DNA from: Streptomyces mobaraensis
GTDB lineage: Bacteria; Actinomycetota; Actinomycetes; Streptomycetales; Streptomycetaceae
DNA: 64,000 nucleotides
Assembly (NCBI RefSeq): GCF_020099395.1
Contig: NZ_CP083590.1
Coordinates: forward strand, 4,836,001 to 4,900,000
Reading direction: 5' to 3'
Positions 35,779-44,132 of this stretch are shown here, piece by piece (the first letter of the stretch is position 1; every line of letters starts with the position of its first letter). A program made the translations under genes and the position numbers. The notes under the pieces were generated by a model. The model saw nothing but the letters and a program-made list of their open reading frames with translations, was not told where the DNA came from and ran no database searches.

Positions 35779-35946
35779 GCGGTTTACCAATCGGGGCGAA
35801 GGGGGCAGGATGGCACGCTGGACGGCACTCAGTGCCGCTCTTGGGCCCTATGGCCGACCCCGAGTGCACGGACCGCGTCCAAATGGGGGAAGGTAGGGGT
35901 AGTCAGGGCACCTCGAAGAAGAGGCACAACGTCGGTGAGGGATGAC

Positions 35947-37236
<1,290 letters not shown>

Positions 37237-37259
37237 CCCCGGGTTCCCGGGCAGCCGTC

Positions 37260-37302
37260 ACGGCGCCCTCGCCTCCCCTTCGGGGGACGGCGGGGGCGCC
37301 GT
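37260..37302 (+). terminator. citrate synthase terminator
   Basis: ACGGCGCCC (37260-37268) pairs with GGGCGCCGT (37294-37302), and the interior forms a second stem TCCCC-TTCG-GGGGA, giving a long extended hairpin with a UUCG tetraloop, 24 bases after the stop codon. Confidence 0.8.
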
Positions 37303-37362
37303 TCGCGTACCGGGGTCGGATCGCGCGCCGGTGCCTGTCAAGGTGATACCGGCGGTTACCCC

Positions 37363-37474
37363 TAATAAAAATGATGTACGTAGCACATGTACATGGCAGT
37401 GCGGACAGTTGTACATGGCATCAATGAAAAGCGCCCCGGCTCCGATCCCCCCACGGGTCGGAGCGGGGCGCTTT
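37363..37474 (+). ncRNA. probable small RNA between gltA and copZ
   Basis: This region codes for no convincing protein. It opens with an AT-rich block unusual for this genome (CCTAATAAAAATGATG, 37361-37376). It then carries two copies of TGTACATGGCA 22 bases apart (37388-37398 and 37410-37420), and ends with a strong terminator: AAAGCGCCCCGGCTCCGA (37428-37445) pairs with TCGGAGCGGGGCGCTTT (37458-37474) with one bulged G. A separate terminator beyond that of gltA implies a separate transcript. I recall a small RNA called scr2736 reported downstream of the S. coelicolor citA gene, which would match. The 5' end is not defined. Confidence 0.5.
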
Positions 37475-37783
37475 CCGTCCCGAAGCGGATTCCCCCCACG
37501 GGATCCGCCCGGGAGTCCGAATGCGCGCCGCGCGCTCACTGTTCCCGCGGCGCACCGGGTGCGCCGCCTCTCGGACGCGATCTGCCGGGACAACGTACGG
37601 ACGGGAGGGCCGCTCAAAGCTCCCCGGGTACGTGTCCCGGCCACGCGTGGCCGGCCCGTCCCCCAAGACGATCCAGCACTGCCTGGTTAGACCAATCCAT
37701 GCACGGAATGGTTACCCCGGAATTGCTGTGATCTAGGTCTCTTGTTTTGGTGCGGTGTTGGTGGCGGCAAAGGGGGCGGAAAA

Positions 37784-37819
37784 GGGCAAGGGCCCTGAAC
37801 GGAAATCAGGGCCCTTGTC
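37784..37819 (-). terminator. terminator downstream of copZ
   Basis: GGGCAAGGGCCCTGA (37784-37798) and TCAGGGCCCTTGTC (37806-37819) form a nearly perfect stem with a 7-base loop. It lies 22 bases beyond the copZ stop, in the orientation to end the leftward transcript. Between the small RNA terminator and this hairpin (37475-37783) I see no gene. Confidence 0.75.
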
Positions 37820-37841
37820 GTGATCTGCTCAAGAAGGTGGA

Positions 37842-38075
37842 TCAGGCGCGGCCGACCAGCTCGTACCCCGCCTCGTCCACGGCGGCCCGGACGGCCTCGT
37901 CGTCCAACGGGCCTTCCGAGACCACGGTGACCCGGCCGGCGGACGCCTCGGCCTTGACGGAGGTCACCCCGTCGAGCGCGGAGAGCTCGCTGCCGACCGC
38001 GCTCTCGCAGTGGCCGCAGGTCATGCCGGTCACCTGGTAGACGGTGGTGGTCCCGGCGGTCGTTCCGTGCGTCAT
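37842..38075 (-). CDS. copZ: copper chaperone (heavy-metal-associated domain)
   Basis: A 77-residue HMA-domain protein. TTVYQVTGMTCGHCESAVGS carries the metal-binding MTCGHC motif (about 17-23), and the rest has the ferredoxin-like pattern (SVKAEASAGRVTVVSEG, EAVRAAVDEAGYEL). It binds Cu(I) and passes it to an efflux ATPase, though no copA is visible in the window. GAGGAG precedes the ATG at 38075. A TACCCC/GGGGTA palindrome 49 bases upstream fits CsoR control. The next gene upstream (38173-38379) is on the same strand but separated by that operator. Confidence 0.93.
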   Translation of the reverse strand: MTHGTTAGTTTVYQVTGMTCGHCESAVGSELSALDGVTSVKAEASAGRVTVVSEGPLDDEAVRAAVDEAGYELVGRA

Positions 38076-38123
38076 GCTGTGCTCCTCGGTGAAGTGGACC
38101 GGTTGGCGACTGCGCCGCCATCG

Positions 38124-38138
38124 TACCCCCCCGGGGTA
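38124..38138 (-). promoter_or_regulatory. CsoR-type copper operator upstream of copZ
   Basis: TACCCCCCCGGGGTA is a palindrome with TACCCC/GGGGTA arms around CCC, 49 bases upstream of the copZ start. It matches the general form of actinobacterial CsoR sites controlling copZ/copA. No csoR gene lies in the window. Confidence 0.65.
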
Positions 38139-38172
38139 TGGCGCCAGGCTTTGGGACGGGCTCCGGGGCGGT

Positions 38173-38379
38173 TCACCCCCGGCGCGCCCGCCGGGCCCGG
38201 TTGCCGGGGCGTTCGGCGACCCACAGCCGGATGGTGTCGGCGAACCAGTACGGCTTCCCGTCCTCGGTGAGGTCGGGCGACGGCAGCAGACCGTGCTTGC
38301 GGTAGGACCGCACCGTATCGGTCTGCACCCCGATGTGTGCGGCGATCTCTTTGTAGGACCAGAGTCGACGGTCGGTCAT
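38173..38379 (-). CDS. small MerR/excisionase-like helix-turn-helix protein
   Basis: A 68-residue protein from ATG 38379. WSYKEIAAHIGVQTDTVRSYRKHGLLPSPD is a classic winged-helix motif of the MerR/Xis type (about 6-36), followed by the wing GKPYWFADTIRLWVAERPG and an Arg-rich tail. It could be a stand-alone DNA-binding protein acting on its own promoter; phage excisionases and small BldC-like regulators share this size. No integrase is nearby. A longer in-frame start at 38457 adds a Pro-rich segment without motif. Confidence 0.8.
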   Translation of the reverse strand: MTDRRLWSYKEIAAHIGVQTDTVRSYRKHGLLPSPDLTEDGKPYWFADTIRLWVAERPGNRARRARRG

Positions 38380-38593
38380 CTCTCGCGCCTCTCCCTTGCG
38401 CCGCGGCCACGGAGGGGGTTCCGTCGGGGGGTCCGCGACGCTGCCGTTCTCGATCACGCAGCCTTGCCCGGGGAGCGGCCCGGGCGAGCCGGGCGGGCAG
38501 GGCTGTGGAACGGCTGTCGAGGAAGACTGACCGGGCCGTGACGCTCGTAACCCGGTGGCGACGTGGTGTTCGGGCGGCCGCGCGTCCGTACGG

Positions 38594-39625
38594 TCAGCCG
38601 AGCCCGGCCGCCGCGGCCGCCTCGGCCGGTCCCACCGGCCGGTTCTCCCGGCGGGACAGCTCGCACGCCTCGGCGATCAGCAGGGCGTTCAGGCCCTCAC
38701 GGCCGGGGCACGGGCTGTCCAGCGCGCCGCGCACGGCGCGCACGAAGGCGTCCAGCTCGGCGCGGTACGCGCTCTCGAAGCGTTCCAGGAACCCGGGCCA
38801 GGGGCGCTCCGGGGCCCCCGGACCGGCCGGCTCGGCGGAGGTGAGCGGCGTCCGGGCGTCCAGGCCCACCGCCCACTGGTCGCGGTCCCCGCACAGCTCC
38901 GTACGGACGTCGTAGCCCGCGCCGTTGTAGCGGGTGGCCGTGGCCGACACCAGCGTGCCGTCGTCCAGGGTGAGCAGCGCGCAGGCGGTGTCCACGTCAC
39001 CGTGCTCCCGGAAGGCCGGCGCGCCCGCGTCCGACCCCCGGGCGTACACCTCCGTCACCTCCCGTCCCGTCAGCCACCGGACGGTGTCGAAGTCGTGCAC
39101 CATGCAGTCGCGGAACAGGCCGCCGGAGAGGGGCAGGAACTCCGCCGGCGGCGGGGCCGGGTCGGACGTCACGGCCCGGATCGTGTGCACCCGGCCGAGC
39201 CGGCCGGCGCGCAGCGCCTCGCGGGCGGCGCGGTAACCGGCGTCGAAGCGGCGCTGGAAGCCGATCTGGAGCAGGGTGCCCGCCCGTTCGGCCTCGGCCA
39301 GGGCGCGGACCGTGCCCGGGAGGTCGACGGCGATCGGTTTCTCGCAGAAGGCGGGGAGGCCGGCGTGGGCGGCTCGGGTGATCAGGTCGGCGTGGGCGGC
39401 GGTGGCCGTGGCGATGAGGACGGCGTCCACGCCGCCCGCCGCGAACGCTTCCTCGGGCGAGTCGAGGGCCTTCGCGCCGACCCGCGCGGCGAGGGCGGCG
39501 GCGCGGGCCGGATCCGCGTCGGCGATGAGGAGGTCGGTGACGCCTTCGAGGTGGCGGGTCAGGGTGGCGGCGTGGAAGGCGCCGATGCGGCCTGCGCCCA
39601 GGAGGGCGATGCGGAGGTTTCTCAT
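38594..39625 (-). CDS. iolG: Gfo/Idh/MocA oxidoreductase, probable myo-inositol 2-dehydrogenase
   Basis: A 343-residue NAD-dependent dehydrogenase. The N-terminal Rossmann motif LRIALLGAGRIGAFHAATL is at about 4-22; the family motif AFCEKPIAVDL (about 93-103) contributes the catalytic Lys. The C-terminal sheet domain has FQRRFDAGYRAAREALRAG and GGLFRDCMVHDFDTVRWLTG, with the conserved Asp/His pair. In this cluster the likely reaction is oxidation of myo-inositol to scyllo-inosose. Members also act on other polyols, so function rests on context. AAGGA precedes ATG 39625. It is separated from the iolE-like gene by palindrome copy C. Confidence 0.85.
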   Translation of the reverse strand: MRNLRIALLGAGRIGAFHAATLTRHLEGVTDLLIADADPARAAALAARVGAKALDSPEEAFAAGGVDAVLIATATAAHADLITRAAHAGLPAFCEKPIAVDLPGTVRALAEAERAGTLLQIGFQRRFDAGYRAAREALRAGRLGRVHTIRAVTSDPAPPPAEFLPLSGGLFRDCMVHDFDTVRWLTGREVTEVYARGSDAGAPAFREHGDVDTACALLTLDDGTLVSATATRYNGAGYDVRTELCGDRDQWAVGLDARTPLTSAEPAGPGAPERPWPGFLERFESAYRAELDAFVRAVRGALDSPCPGREGLNALLIAEACELSRRENRPVGPAEAAAAAGLG

Positions 39626-39645
39626 GCGGTGGTCCTTGTGGGTGG

Positions 39646-39835
39646 GTGGGGTGCCCCGGTCCCTCCCTTTCACCGTTTCCTGGGGCTGCGCCCCAGACCC
39701 GCTTGTCGCGGCTTCGCCGCTCGTCCTCAAACGCCGGACGGGCTGAACAGCCCGTCCCCGGGGGTGCGGGGGCTCGCCCCCGCAAGAAACGGTGAAATGG
39801 GGGTGCCCCCTCTGGGGGAGGGACCGGGGCTCAGA
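39646..39835. repeat. dispersed palindromic element, copy C
   Basis: Between the two leftward iol genes. The core GGACGGGCTGAACAGCCCGTCC is flanked on the left by CGTTTCCTGGGGCTGCGCCCCA, read in part, and CGGCTTCGCCG, and on the right by GCGGGGGCTCGCCCCCGC and GAAACGGTGAAATGG. The outer ends GTGCCCCGGTCCCTCCC and its complement form terminal inverted repeats. It interrupts what is otherwise a two-gene leftward unit. Confidence 0.8.
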
Positions 39836-39845
39836 CACCGCGGCG

Positions 39846-40739
39846 CTACGCGCCGCACGAGCGCAGGAAGGCTCGCGTCCGGCGCGCGATGGGAAGCGGC
39901 GCATCCGGCGCGCACGGATACATGTCCTGTTCGACGATGGCGAAGAGGTCGACGCCGAGCCGGGAAGCCGCCGCCAGGACGGGCGGAAGCGCCGGCACCC
40001 CGCCAGGGGGCTCGCACATCACCCCCTGCCGCACCGCCGGCCCGAACGCCGTCCCCCGCGCGACGACGTCGGCGAGCACGTCGGGATCCACCTGCTTCAG
40101 ATGGAGGTAGCCGATCCGCTCCCCGTACGTCTCGATGAGCCGGACGCTGTCGCCGCCGCAGTAGGCGTAGTGCCCGGTGTCCAGGCATAGCCGCACCAGC
40201 TCCGGGTCGGTCGCGTCGAGGAAGCGGGCGACGTGTTCCTCGGTGTCGATGTGCGTGTCGGCGTGTGGATGGACGGCGATCTCCAGCCCGTACGCGTCGC
40301 GGACCTCGCGGGCGAGCCGTTCCGTGCCGGCGGCGAGCAGGCGCCACTGGTGGGGCGTCAGTTCGGGGTCCTCCAGGCGTTCGGCGGTGCGGTCGTCGCG
40401 CCAGAAGGACGGGATGACGACGAGGTGGCGGGCTCCGGTGTCGCGGGCCAGGGCGGCGACCCGGGAGACCTGTTCCCATGTCGCGTCCCAGACGGCCGGG
40501 CCGCGGTGCAGGGCGGTGAAGACCGTTCCGGCCGAGACGCTCAGGCCGCGCCGGGCGGTCTCGTCGCGCAGCCGGGCGGGGTCGGTGGGGAGGTAGCCGT
40601 ACGGGCCGAGCTCGATCCAGCGGTAGCCCGCGTCGGCGACCTCGTCCAGGAAGCGGTGCCAGGGTACCTGCGCGGGATCGTCGGCGAACCAGACGCCCCA
40701 GGAGTCGGGCGCCGAACCGACGCGGATCCGGTCGAGCAT
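39846..40739 (-). CDS. iolE: TIM-barrel sugar isomerase/epimerase, probable inosose dehydratase
   Basis: A 297-residue xylose-isomerase-like barrel. The opening VGSAPDSWGVWFADDP (about 7-22) closely resembles the NPISWGVWFPDDP pattern of IolE. Metal-ligand motifs follow at GLEIAVHPHADTHIDTEE (about 150-167), RLCLDTGHYAYCGGD (about 183-197), YLHLKQVDP and the C-terminal FAIVEQDMYP. In the pathway it would convert scyllo-inosose to the diketo intermediate used by IolD. IolH/IolI-like isomerases share the fold, so this is the best rather than only choice. GGGAGGAG precedes ATG 40739. It is divergent from iolC over a 172-base regulatory region. Confidence 0.82.
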   Translation of the reverse strand: MLDRIRVGSAPDSWGVWFADDPAQVPWHRFLDEVADAGYRWIELGPYGYLPTDPARLRDETARRGLSVSAGTVFTALHRGPAVWDATWEQVSRVAALARDTGARHLVVIPSFWRDDRTAERLEDPELTPHQWRLLAAGTERLAREVRDAYGLEIAVHPHADTHIDTEEHVARFLDATDPELVRLCLDTGHYAYCGGDSVRLIETYGERIGYLHLKQVDPDVLADVVARGTAFGPAVRQGVMCEPPGGVPALPPVLAAASRLGVDLFAIVEQDMYPCAPDAPLPIARRTRAFLRSCGA

Positions 40740-40859
40740 GCGGCTCTCCTCCCAGCGGGCGGTGGGGATGTCCGTAGCTTCCTGGGCCGGTGAGAGGGTG
40801 TCAAGGCTTCGACAGGACATACGGACGTCACGTCAAGCCGCCCACGCAGGACGTCAATA

Positions 40860-40902
40860 TGTAAGGACAAATCCTTGACAGTGTTCGGCGGCCGCGGTTA
40901 CA
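40860..40902 (+). promoter_or_regulatory. iol promoter with overlapping operator palindrome
   Basis: TTGACA (40875-40880) and GTTACA (40897-40902), 16 bases apart, make a strong sigma-70-type promoter just before iolC. The -35 box is embedded in AAGGACAAATCCTT (40863-40876), an inverted repeat that extends imperfectly to TGT...ACA over 40860-40880. Further upstream, toward iolE, GGACGTCA occurs twice (about 40823 and 40849). A repressor bound here would block iolC and could act on the divergent iolE. No IolR-like gene is in the window. Confidence 0.6.
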
Positions 40903-40911
40903 CCTGACCCC

Positions 40912-41973
40912 ATGAGCGAGCCGGACGGACCGCAGATCCCCCACGCCTACGACCTGATCGCCATGGGCCGGCTCGGCGTGGACCTCTATCCGCTCCGGGC
41001 CGGCGTTCCGCTGGCGGAGGTGGACGCCTTCGGGAAGTTCCTCGGCGGCTCGGCGGCCAACGTCGCCGTCGCCGCCGCCCGGCTGGGCCGCCGCACGGCC
41101 CTGATCAGCCGTACCGGCGCCGATCCCTTCGGCGCCTACCTGCACACCGAACTCCGCGGCTTCGGCGTCGACGACCGCTGGGTGACGCCCGTCCCCGCCT
41201 ACCCGACCCCCCTCACCTTCTGCGAGATCTTCCCGCCCGACGACTTCCCCCTCTACTTCTACCGCCGCCCCAAGGCGCCCGACCTGGAGATCCGGCCCGA
41301 GGAACTGGACCTGGCGGCGGTCCGCGCCGCCCGCATCCTCTGGGTCACCGGCACGGGCCTGTGCGAGGAGCCCAGCCGGTCCGCGACCCTCGCCGCGCTC
41401 GCGGCCCGCGAGCGGCGCGGCCACACCGTCGTCGACCTCGACTGGCGGCCGCTGTTCTGGGGCGGCGAGGGCGGCGCCTCCGGCGCGGGCGGCCGGACGG
41501 GCGCCGCCGCGGCCGCCGCCGCGCGCCCGCACTACGCGGCGGCCCTGCGGCACGCGACCGTCGCCGTCGGCAACCTCGACGAGTGCGAGGTCGCCACCGG
41601 CGAACGCGAACCCGAGGCCGCCGCACGGGCGTTGCTCGCCGCGGGCGTCGAACTCGCCGTAGTGAAGCGGGGGCCCGACGGCGTCCTCGCCCTGCACCGC
41701 GACGGCACCCGCGCCGAGGTGCCGCCCGTCCCGGTCGAGGTCCTCAACGGCCTCGGCGCGGGCGACGCGTTCGGCGGCGCCCTCTGCCACGGCCTCCTCG
41801 CCGGCCGCCCCCTGACGGACGTCCTCCGCTTCGCCAATGCCGCCGGAGCCCTCGTCGCGTCCCGGCTCGCCTGCTCGTCGGCGATGCCGCGGCCGGATGA
41901 GGTGGAGGAGTTGCTGGCGTCCCACCGGTCCGGAGCTTCCCGCCCCACGCCGCGAGGGGACGAACGGCCGTGA
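40912..41973 (+). CDS. iolC: 5-dehydro-2-deoxygluconokinase
   Basis: A PfkB-family sugar kinase of 353 residues. DLIAMGRLGVDLYP and FGKFLGGSAANVAVAAARLG (about 44-63) are the N-terminal signatures; the C-terminal VLNGLGAGDAFGGALCHGLL (about 278-297) contains the anion hole and catalytic Asp. The IolC-type PAYPTPLTFCEIFPPDDFPLYFYR is also present. An unusual Gly/Ala-rich insertion (GASGAGGRTGAAAAAAA, about 187-204) interrupts the barrel after DLDWRPLFWGGE. In inositol catabolism it phosphorylates 2-deoxy-5-keto-gluconate. Its stop overlaps the following gene's start by 4 bases. Confidence 0.92.
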   Translation: MSEPDGPQIPHAYDLIAMGRLGVDLYPLRAGVPLAEVDAFGKFLGGSAANVAVAAARLGRRTALISRTGADPFGAYLHTELRGFGVDDRWVTPVPAYPTPLTFCEIFPPDDFPLYFYRRPKAPDLEIRPEELDLAAVRAARILWVTGTGLCEEPSRSATLAALAARERRGHTVVDLDWRPLFWGGEGGASGAGGRTGAAAAAAARPHYAAALRHATVAVGNLDECEVATGEREPEAAARALLAAGVELAVVKRGPDGVLALHRDGTRAEVPPVPVEVLNGLGAGDAFGGALCHGLLAGRPLTDVLRFANAAGALVASRLACSSAMPRPDEVEELLASHRSGASRPTPRGDERP

Positions 41974-42869
41974 CCCCGCCCGTGCGCATCTCCGACCTCA
42001 CCACCGTGCGCAGCCGCCACCCCGAGGCCATCGCCGAGGCCGCCGCGCGCCGCCCGCGCCGCCCGCTGCTCGGGCCGTCCGGCCGGCTGCTGGTCGTCGC
42101 CGCCGACCACACCGCCCGCGGCGCCCTGTCCGCCGGCGGCCGTCGCCTCGCCATGGCCGACCGCGCCGACCTGCTGGAACGTCTCTGCGTCGCGCTCTCC
42201 CGGCCGGGCGTGGACGGCGTGCTCGCCAGCTCCGACATCCTCGACGACCTGCTGCTGCTCGGCGCCCTGGACGGCAAGGTCGTCATGGGGTCCATGAACC
42301 GCGGCGGCCTCTTCGGCGCCTCCTTCGAACTCGACGACCGCTTCACCGGCCCCAGCGCCGAGGACCTCGCCCGGCGCGGCTTCGACGCCGGGAAGCTGCT
42401 GCTCCGCATCGACCCGGACGACCCCGGCTCGCTGCGCACCCTGGAGTCCGCCGCCCGGGCCGTCGACGGGATGGCCGCACACCGGCTGCCGGTCTTCGTC
42501 GAACCGTTCCTGTGCCGCCGCGACGCCGGCGGCCCGCTCCACACCGACCTCACCGCCGAGGCCGTCACCACCTCCCTCACCATCGCCTCCGGCCTCGGCG
42601 CCACCTCCGCCTACACCTGGCTCAAGGTCCCCGTCACCGACGACGCCGACGCCATGGCCGACGTGCTGCGGGCCACCACCCTCCCCGTCGTCCTCCTCGG
42701 CGGCGACGCGGGCGCCCGCCCCGACGACGCCGAGCGGGCGTACGAACGGTGGGGCGCGGTGCTGCGGTTGCCCGGGGTGCGGGGGATGGTGGCGGGACGG
42801 GCGTTGCTCTATCCGCCGGACGGGGATGTGGCGAAGGCGGTGGACCGGGTGGCGGAGTTGGTGCGGTGA
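41970..42869 (+). CDS. Cgl0158-type class I aldolase-like barrel protein of the inositol cluster
   Basis: A 299-residue (beta/alpha)8 protein overlapping iolC by 4 bases. Motifs include LLVVAADHTARGALSAGG (about 41-58), GVDGVLASSDILDDLLLLGAL, KVVMGSMNRGGLFGASFELDDRFTG and TSAYTWLKVPVTDDADAM, with a Lys in strand 6 (TWLKVP) in the Schiff-base position of class I aldolases. Homologues (Corynebacterium Cgl0158) lie in actinobacterial iol operons and are thought to replace IolJ, splitting 2-deoxy-5-keto-gluconate-6-phosphate to malonate semialdehyde and DHAP. That role is inferred from context. Confidence 0.8.
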   Translation: MTPPVRISDLTTVRSRHPEAIAEAAARRPRRPLLGPSGRLLVVAADHTARGALSAGGRRLAMADRADLLERLCVALSRPGVDGVLASSDILDDLLLLGALDGKVVMGSMNRGGLFGASFELDDRFTGPSAEDLARRGFDAGKLLLRIDPDDPGSLRTLESAARAVDGMAAHRLPVFVEPFLCRRDAGGPLHTDLTAEAVTTSLTIASGLGATSAYTWLKVPVTDDADAMADVLRATTLPVVLLGGDAGARPDDAERAYERWGAVLRLPGVRGMVAGRALLYPPDGDVAKAVDRVAELVR

Positions 42870-42877
42870 GGACCCAG

Positions 42878-42966
42878 CCCGTCCGGCGTTTGAGGACGCG
42901 CGCCGCAGGCGCGCTCGGGGGGTGCGGGGGCGCAGCCCCCGCAAGAAACGGGAAGGGGCGGGGCGG
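42878..42966. repeat. dispersed palindromic element, copy D (right half only)
   Basis: This starts AGCCCGTCCGGCGTTTGAGGA, then GCGCGCCGCAGGCGCGC, GCGGGGGCGCAGCCCCCGC and GAAACGGGAAGGGGCGGGG. These are the modules to the right of the central dyad in copies A-C; the left half is missing. The following 290 bases (42967-43256) before iolB are GC-rich, and I see no gene there. Confidence 0.7.
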
Positions 42967-43256
42967 GGACACCCACCCCCGAGGTGGCCACACCGAGAAG
43001 GGAACCGCAGCGGCGCCGGGCGGCAGGCCGCCCCGCGTCCCGCGCACGTCCCACGACCTCCGGGAGGCGTACGGCGCGCGGCGCGCGGGTGCGCTGCCCG
43101 GTGGCCGACGACAGCGCGGACCCCGCGCCCCTCGCCCCACGCGCGTCCCGCCGCGCGGCCGGGGGGAAGGAAGAACGGAGACCGAGAACGCCGAATCGAT
43201 CCCGCCCCGCCTCCGTCCTGTCCGCGCCACCCCGACGACCGCAGGAGCCAGCCCCC

Positions 43257-44132
43257 ATGACCCATCTCCCCGCCGGCAGCGCCGCCCGCGGTCCCTACTC
43301 CCTGGACGTCGACCCCGCCCGCGCCGGCTGGGACCGCTCCTCGCTGCGGATCCTCAGCCTCCCGCCCGGCGGCACCCACGCCTTCGCCACCGCCGACAGC
43401 GAGTGGATCGTGCTGCCGCTCGCGGGCGGCTGTACGGTCCGCGTCCTCGACGGCGGGACGTTCACCCTCCACGGGCGGGACAGCGTGTTCACCGCCGTCA
43501 CCGACTTCGCGTACGTCCCGCGGGACGCGCGCGTCACCGTCACGGCGCCCGCCGGCGGGCGGTTCGCGCTCGCCGGGGCGCGGTGCGAGCACCGCTTCCC
43601 GGCCCGGTACGGGCCCGCCCCGGCCGTTCCCGTCGAACTGCGCGGCGCGGGCGGCTGTTCGCGGCAGGTCAACAACTTTGCGGCGGCGGACGTGTTCGCC
43701 TGTGACCGGCTGATCGCCGTCGAGGTCCTCACCCCCAGCGGCAACTGGTCCTCGTACCCGCCGCACAAGCACGACGAGGACCGGCCGGGGGAGGAGTCCC
43801 GGCTGGAGGAGATCTACTACTTCGAGATCGCCCCGGGCCCCGGCGGCGAACCCGGGCTCGGCTACCAGCGGGTGTCGCCCTCCCGCGCCGGGGGAACCGA
43901 TGTCCTCGCGGAGGTCCGCACCGGCGACGCGGTGCTGATCCCCGACGGCTGGCACGGCCCGTCCGTCGCCGCGCCCGGCCACCCCCTGTACTACCTCAAC
44001 GTCATGGCGGGCCCCGGCCCCCGGGAGTGGCTGATCCGCGACCACCCCGACCACGCCTGGATCCGCGCCACCTGGTCCCGGCGGCCGGCCGACCCCCGGC
44101 TGCCGTTCTACTCCGCGGGAGACGCCCGATGA
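43257..44132 (+). CDS. iolB: 5-deoxy-glucuronate isomerase
   Basis: A 291-residue bicupin. The N-terminal cupin has ILSLPPGGTHAFATADSEWIVLPLAGG; the C-terminal one has PSGNWSSYPPHKHDEDRPGEESRLEEIYYFEI (about 162-193), where the two His and Glu of HKHDED...LEEIYYF bind the metal, and DAVLIPDGWHGPSVAAPGHPLYYLNVMAG. It isomerises 5-deoxy-glucuronate to 2-deoxy-5-keto-gluconate. AGGAG lies 9 bases before ATG 43257. The stop codon overlaps the iolD start (ATGA), giving translational coupling. Confidence 0.93.
   Translation: MTHLPAGSAARGPYSLDVDPARAGWDRSSLRILSLPPGGTHAFATADSEWIVLPLAGGCTVRVLDGGTFTLHGRDSVFTAVTDFAYVPRDARVTVTAPAGGRFALAGARCEHRFPARYGPAPAVPVELRGAGGCSRQVNNFAAADVFACDRLIAVEVLTPSGNWSSYPPHKHDEDRPGEESRLEEIYYFEIAPGPGGEPGLGYQRVSPSRAGGTDVLAEVRTGDAVLIPDGWHGPSVAAPGHPLYYLNVMAGPGPREWLIRDHPDHAWIRATWSRRPADPRLPFYSAGDAR

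Noticed and set aside
37258..37419. A minus-strand peptide starting MYNCPHCHVHV with two consecutive TTA codons
   Set aside because: It overlaps the gltA terminator and the likely small RNA, has no ribosome site, and its C-terminal half is just the terminator arm.
37684..37700. CTGGTTAGACCAAT as a DasR operator
   Set aside because: The DasR consensus is a 16-bp dyad (ACTGGTCTAGACCAGT type); this site lacks a base at the centre and lies far from any N-acetylglucosamine gene.
42967..43256. A small gene between the aldolase-like gene and iolB
   Set aside because: Possible frames are Arg/Pro/Ala-rich without motif or conserved start, and run into iolB or the palindromic element.
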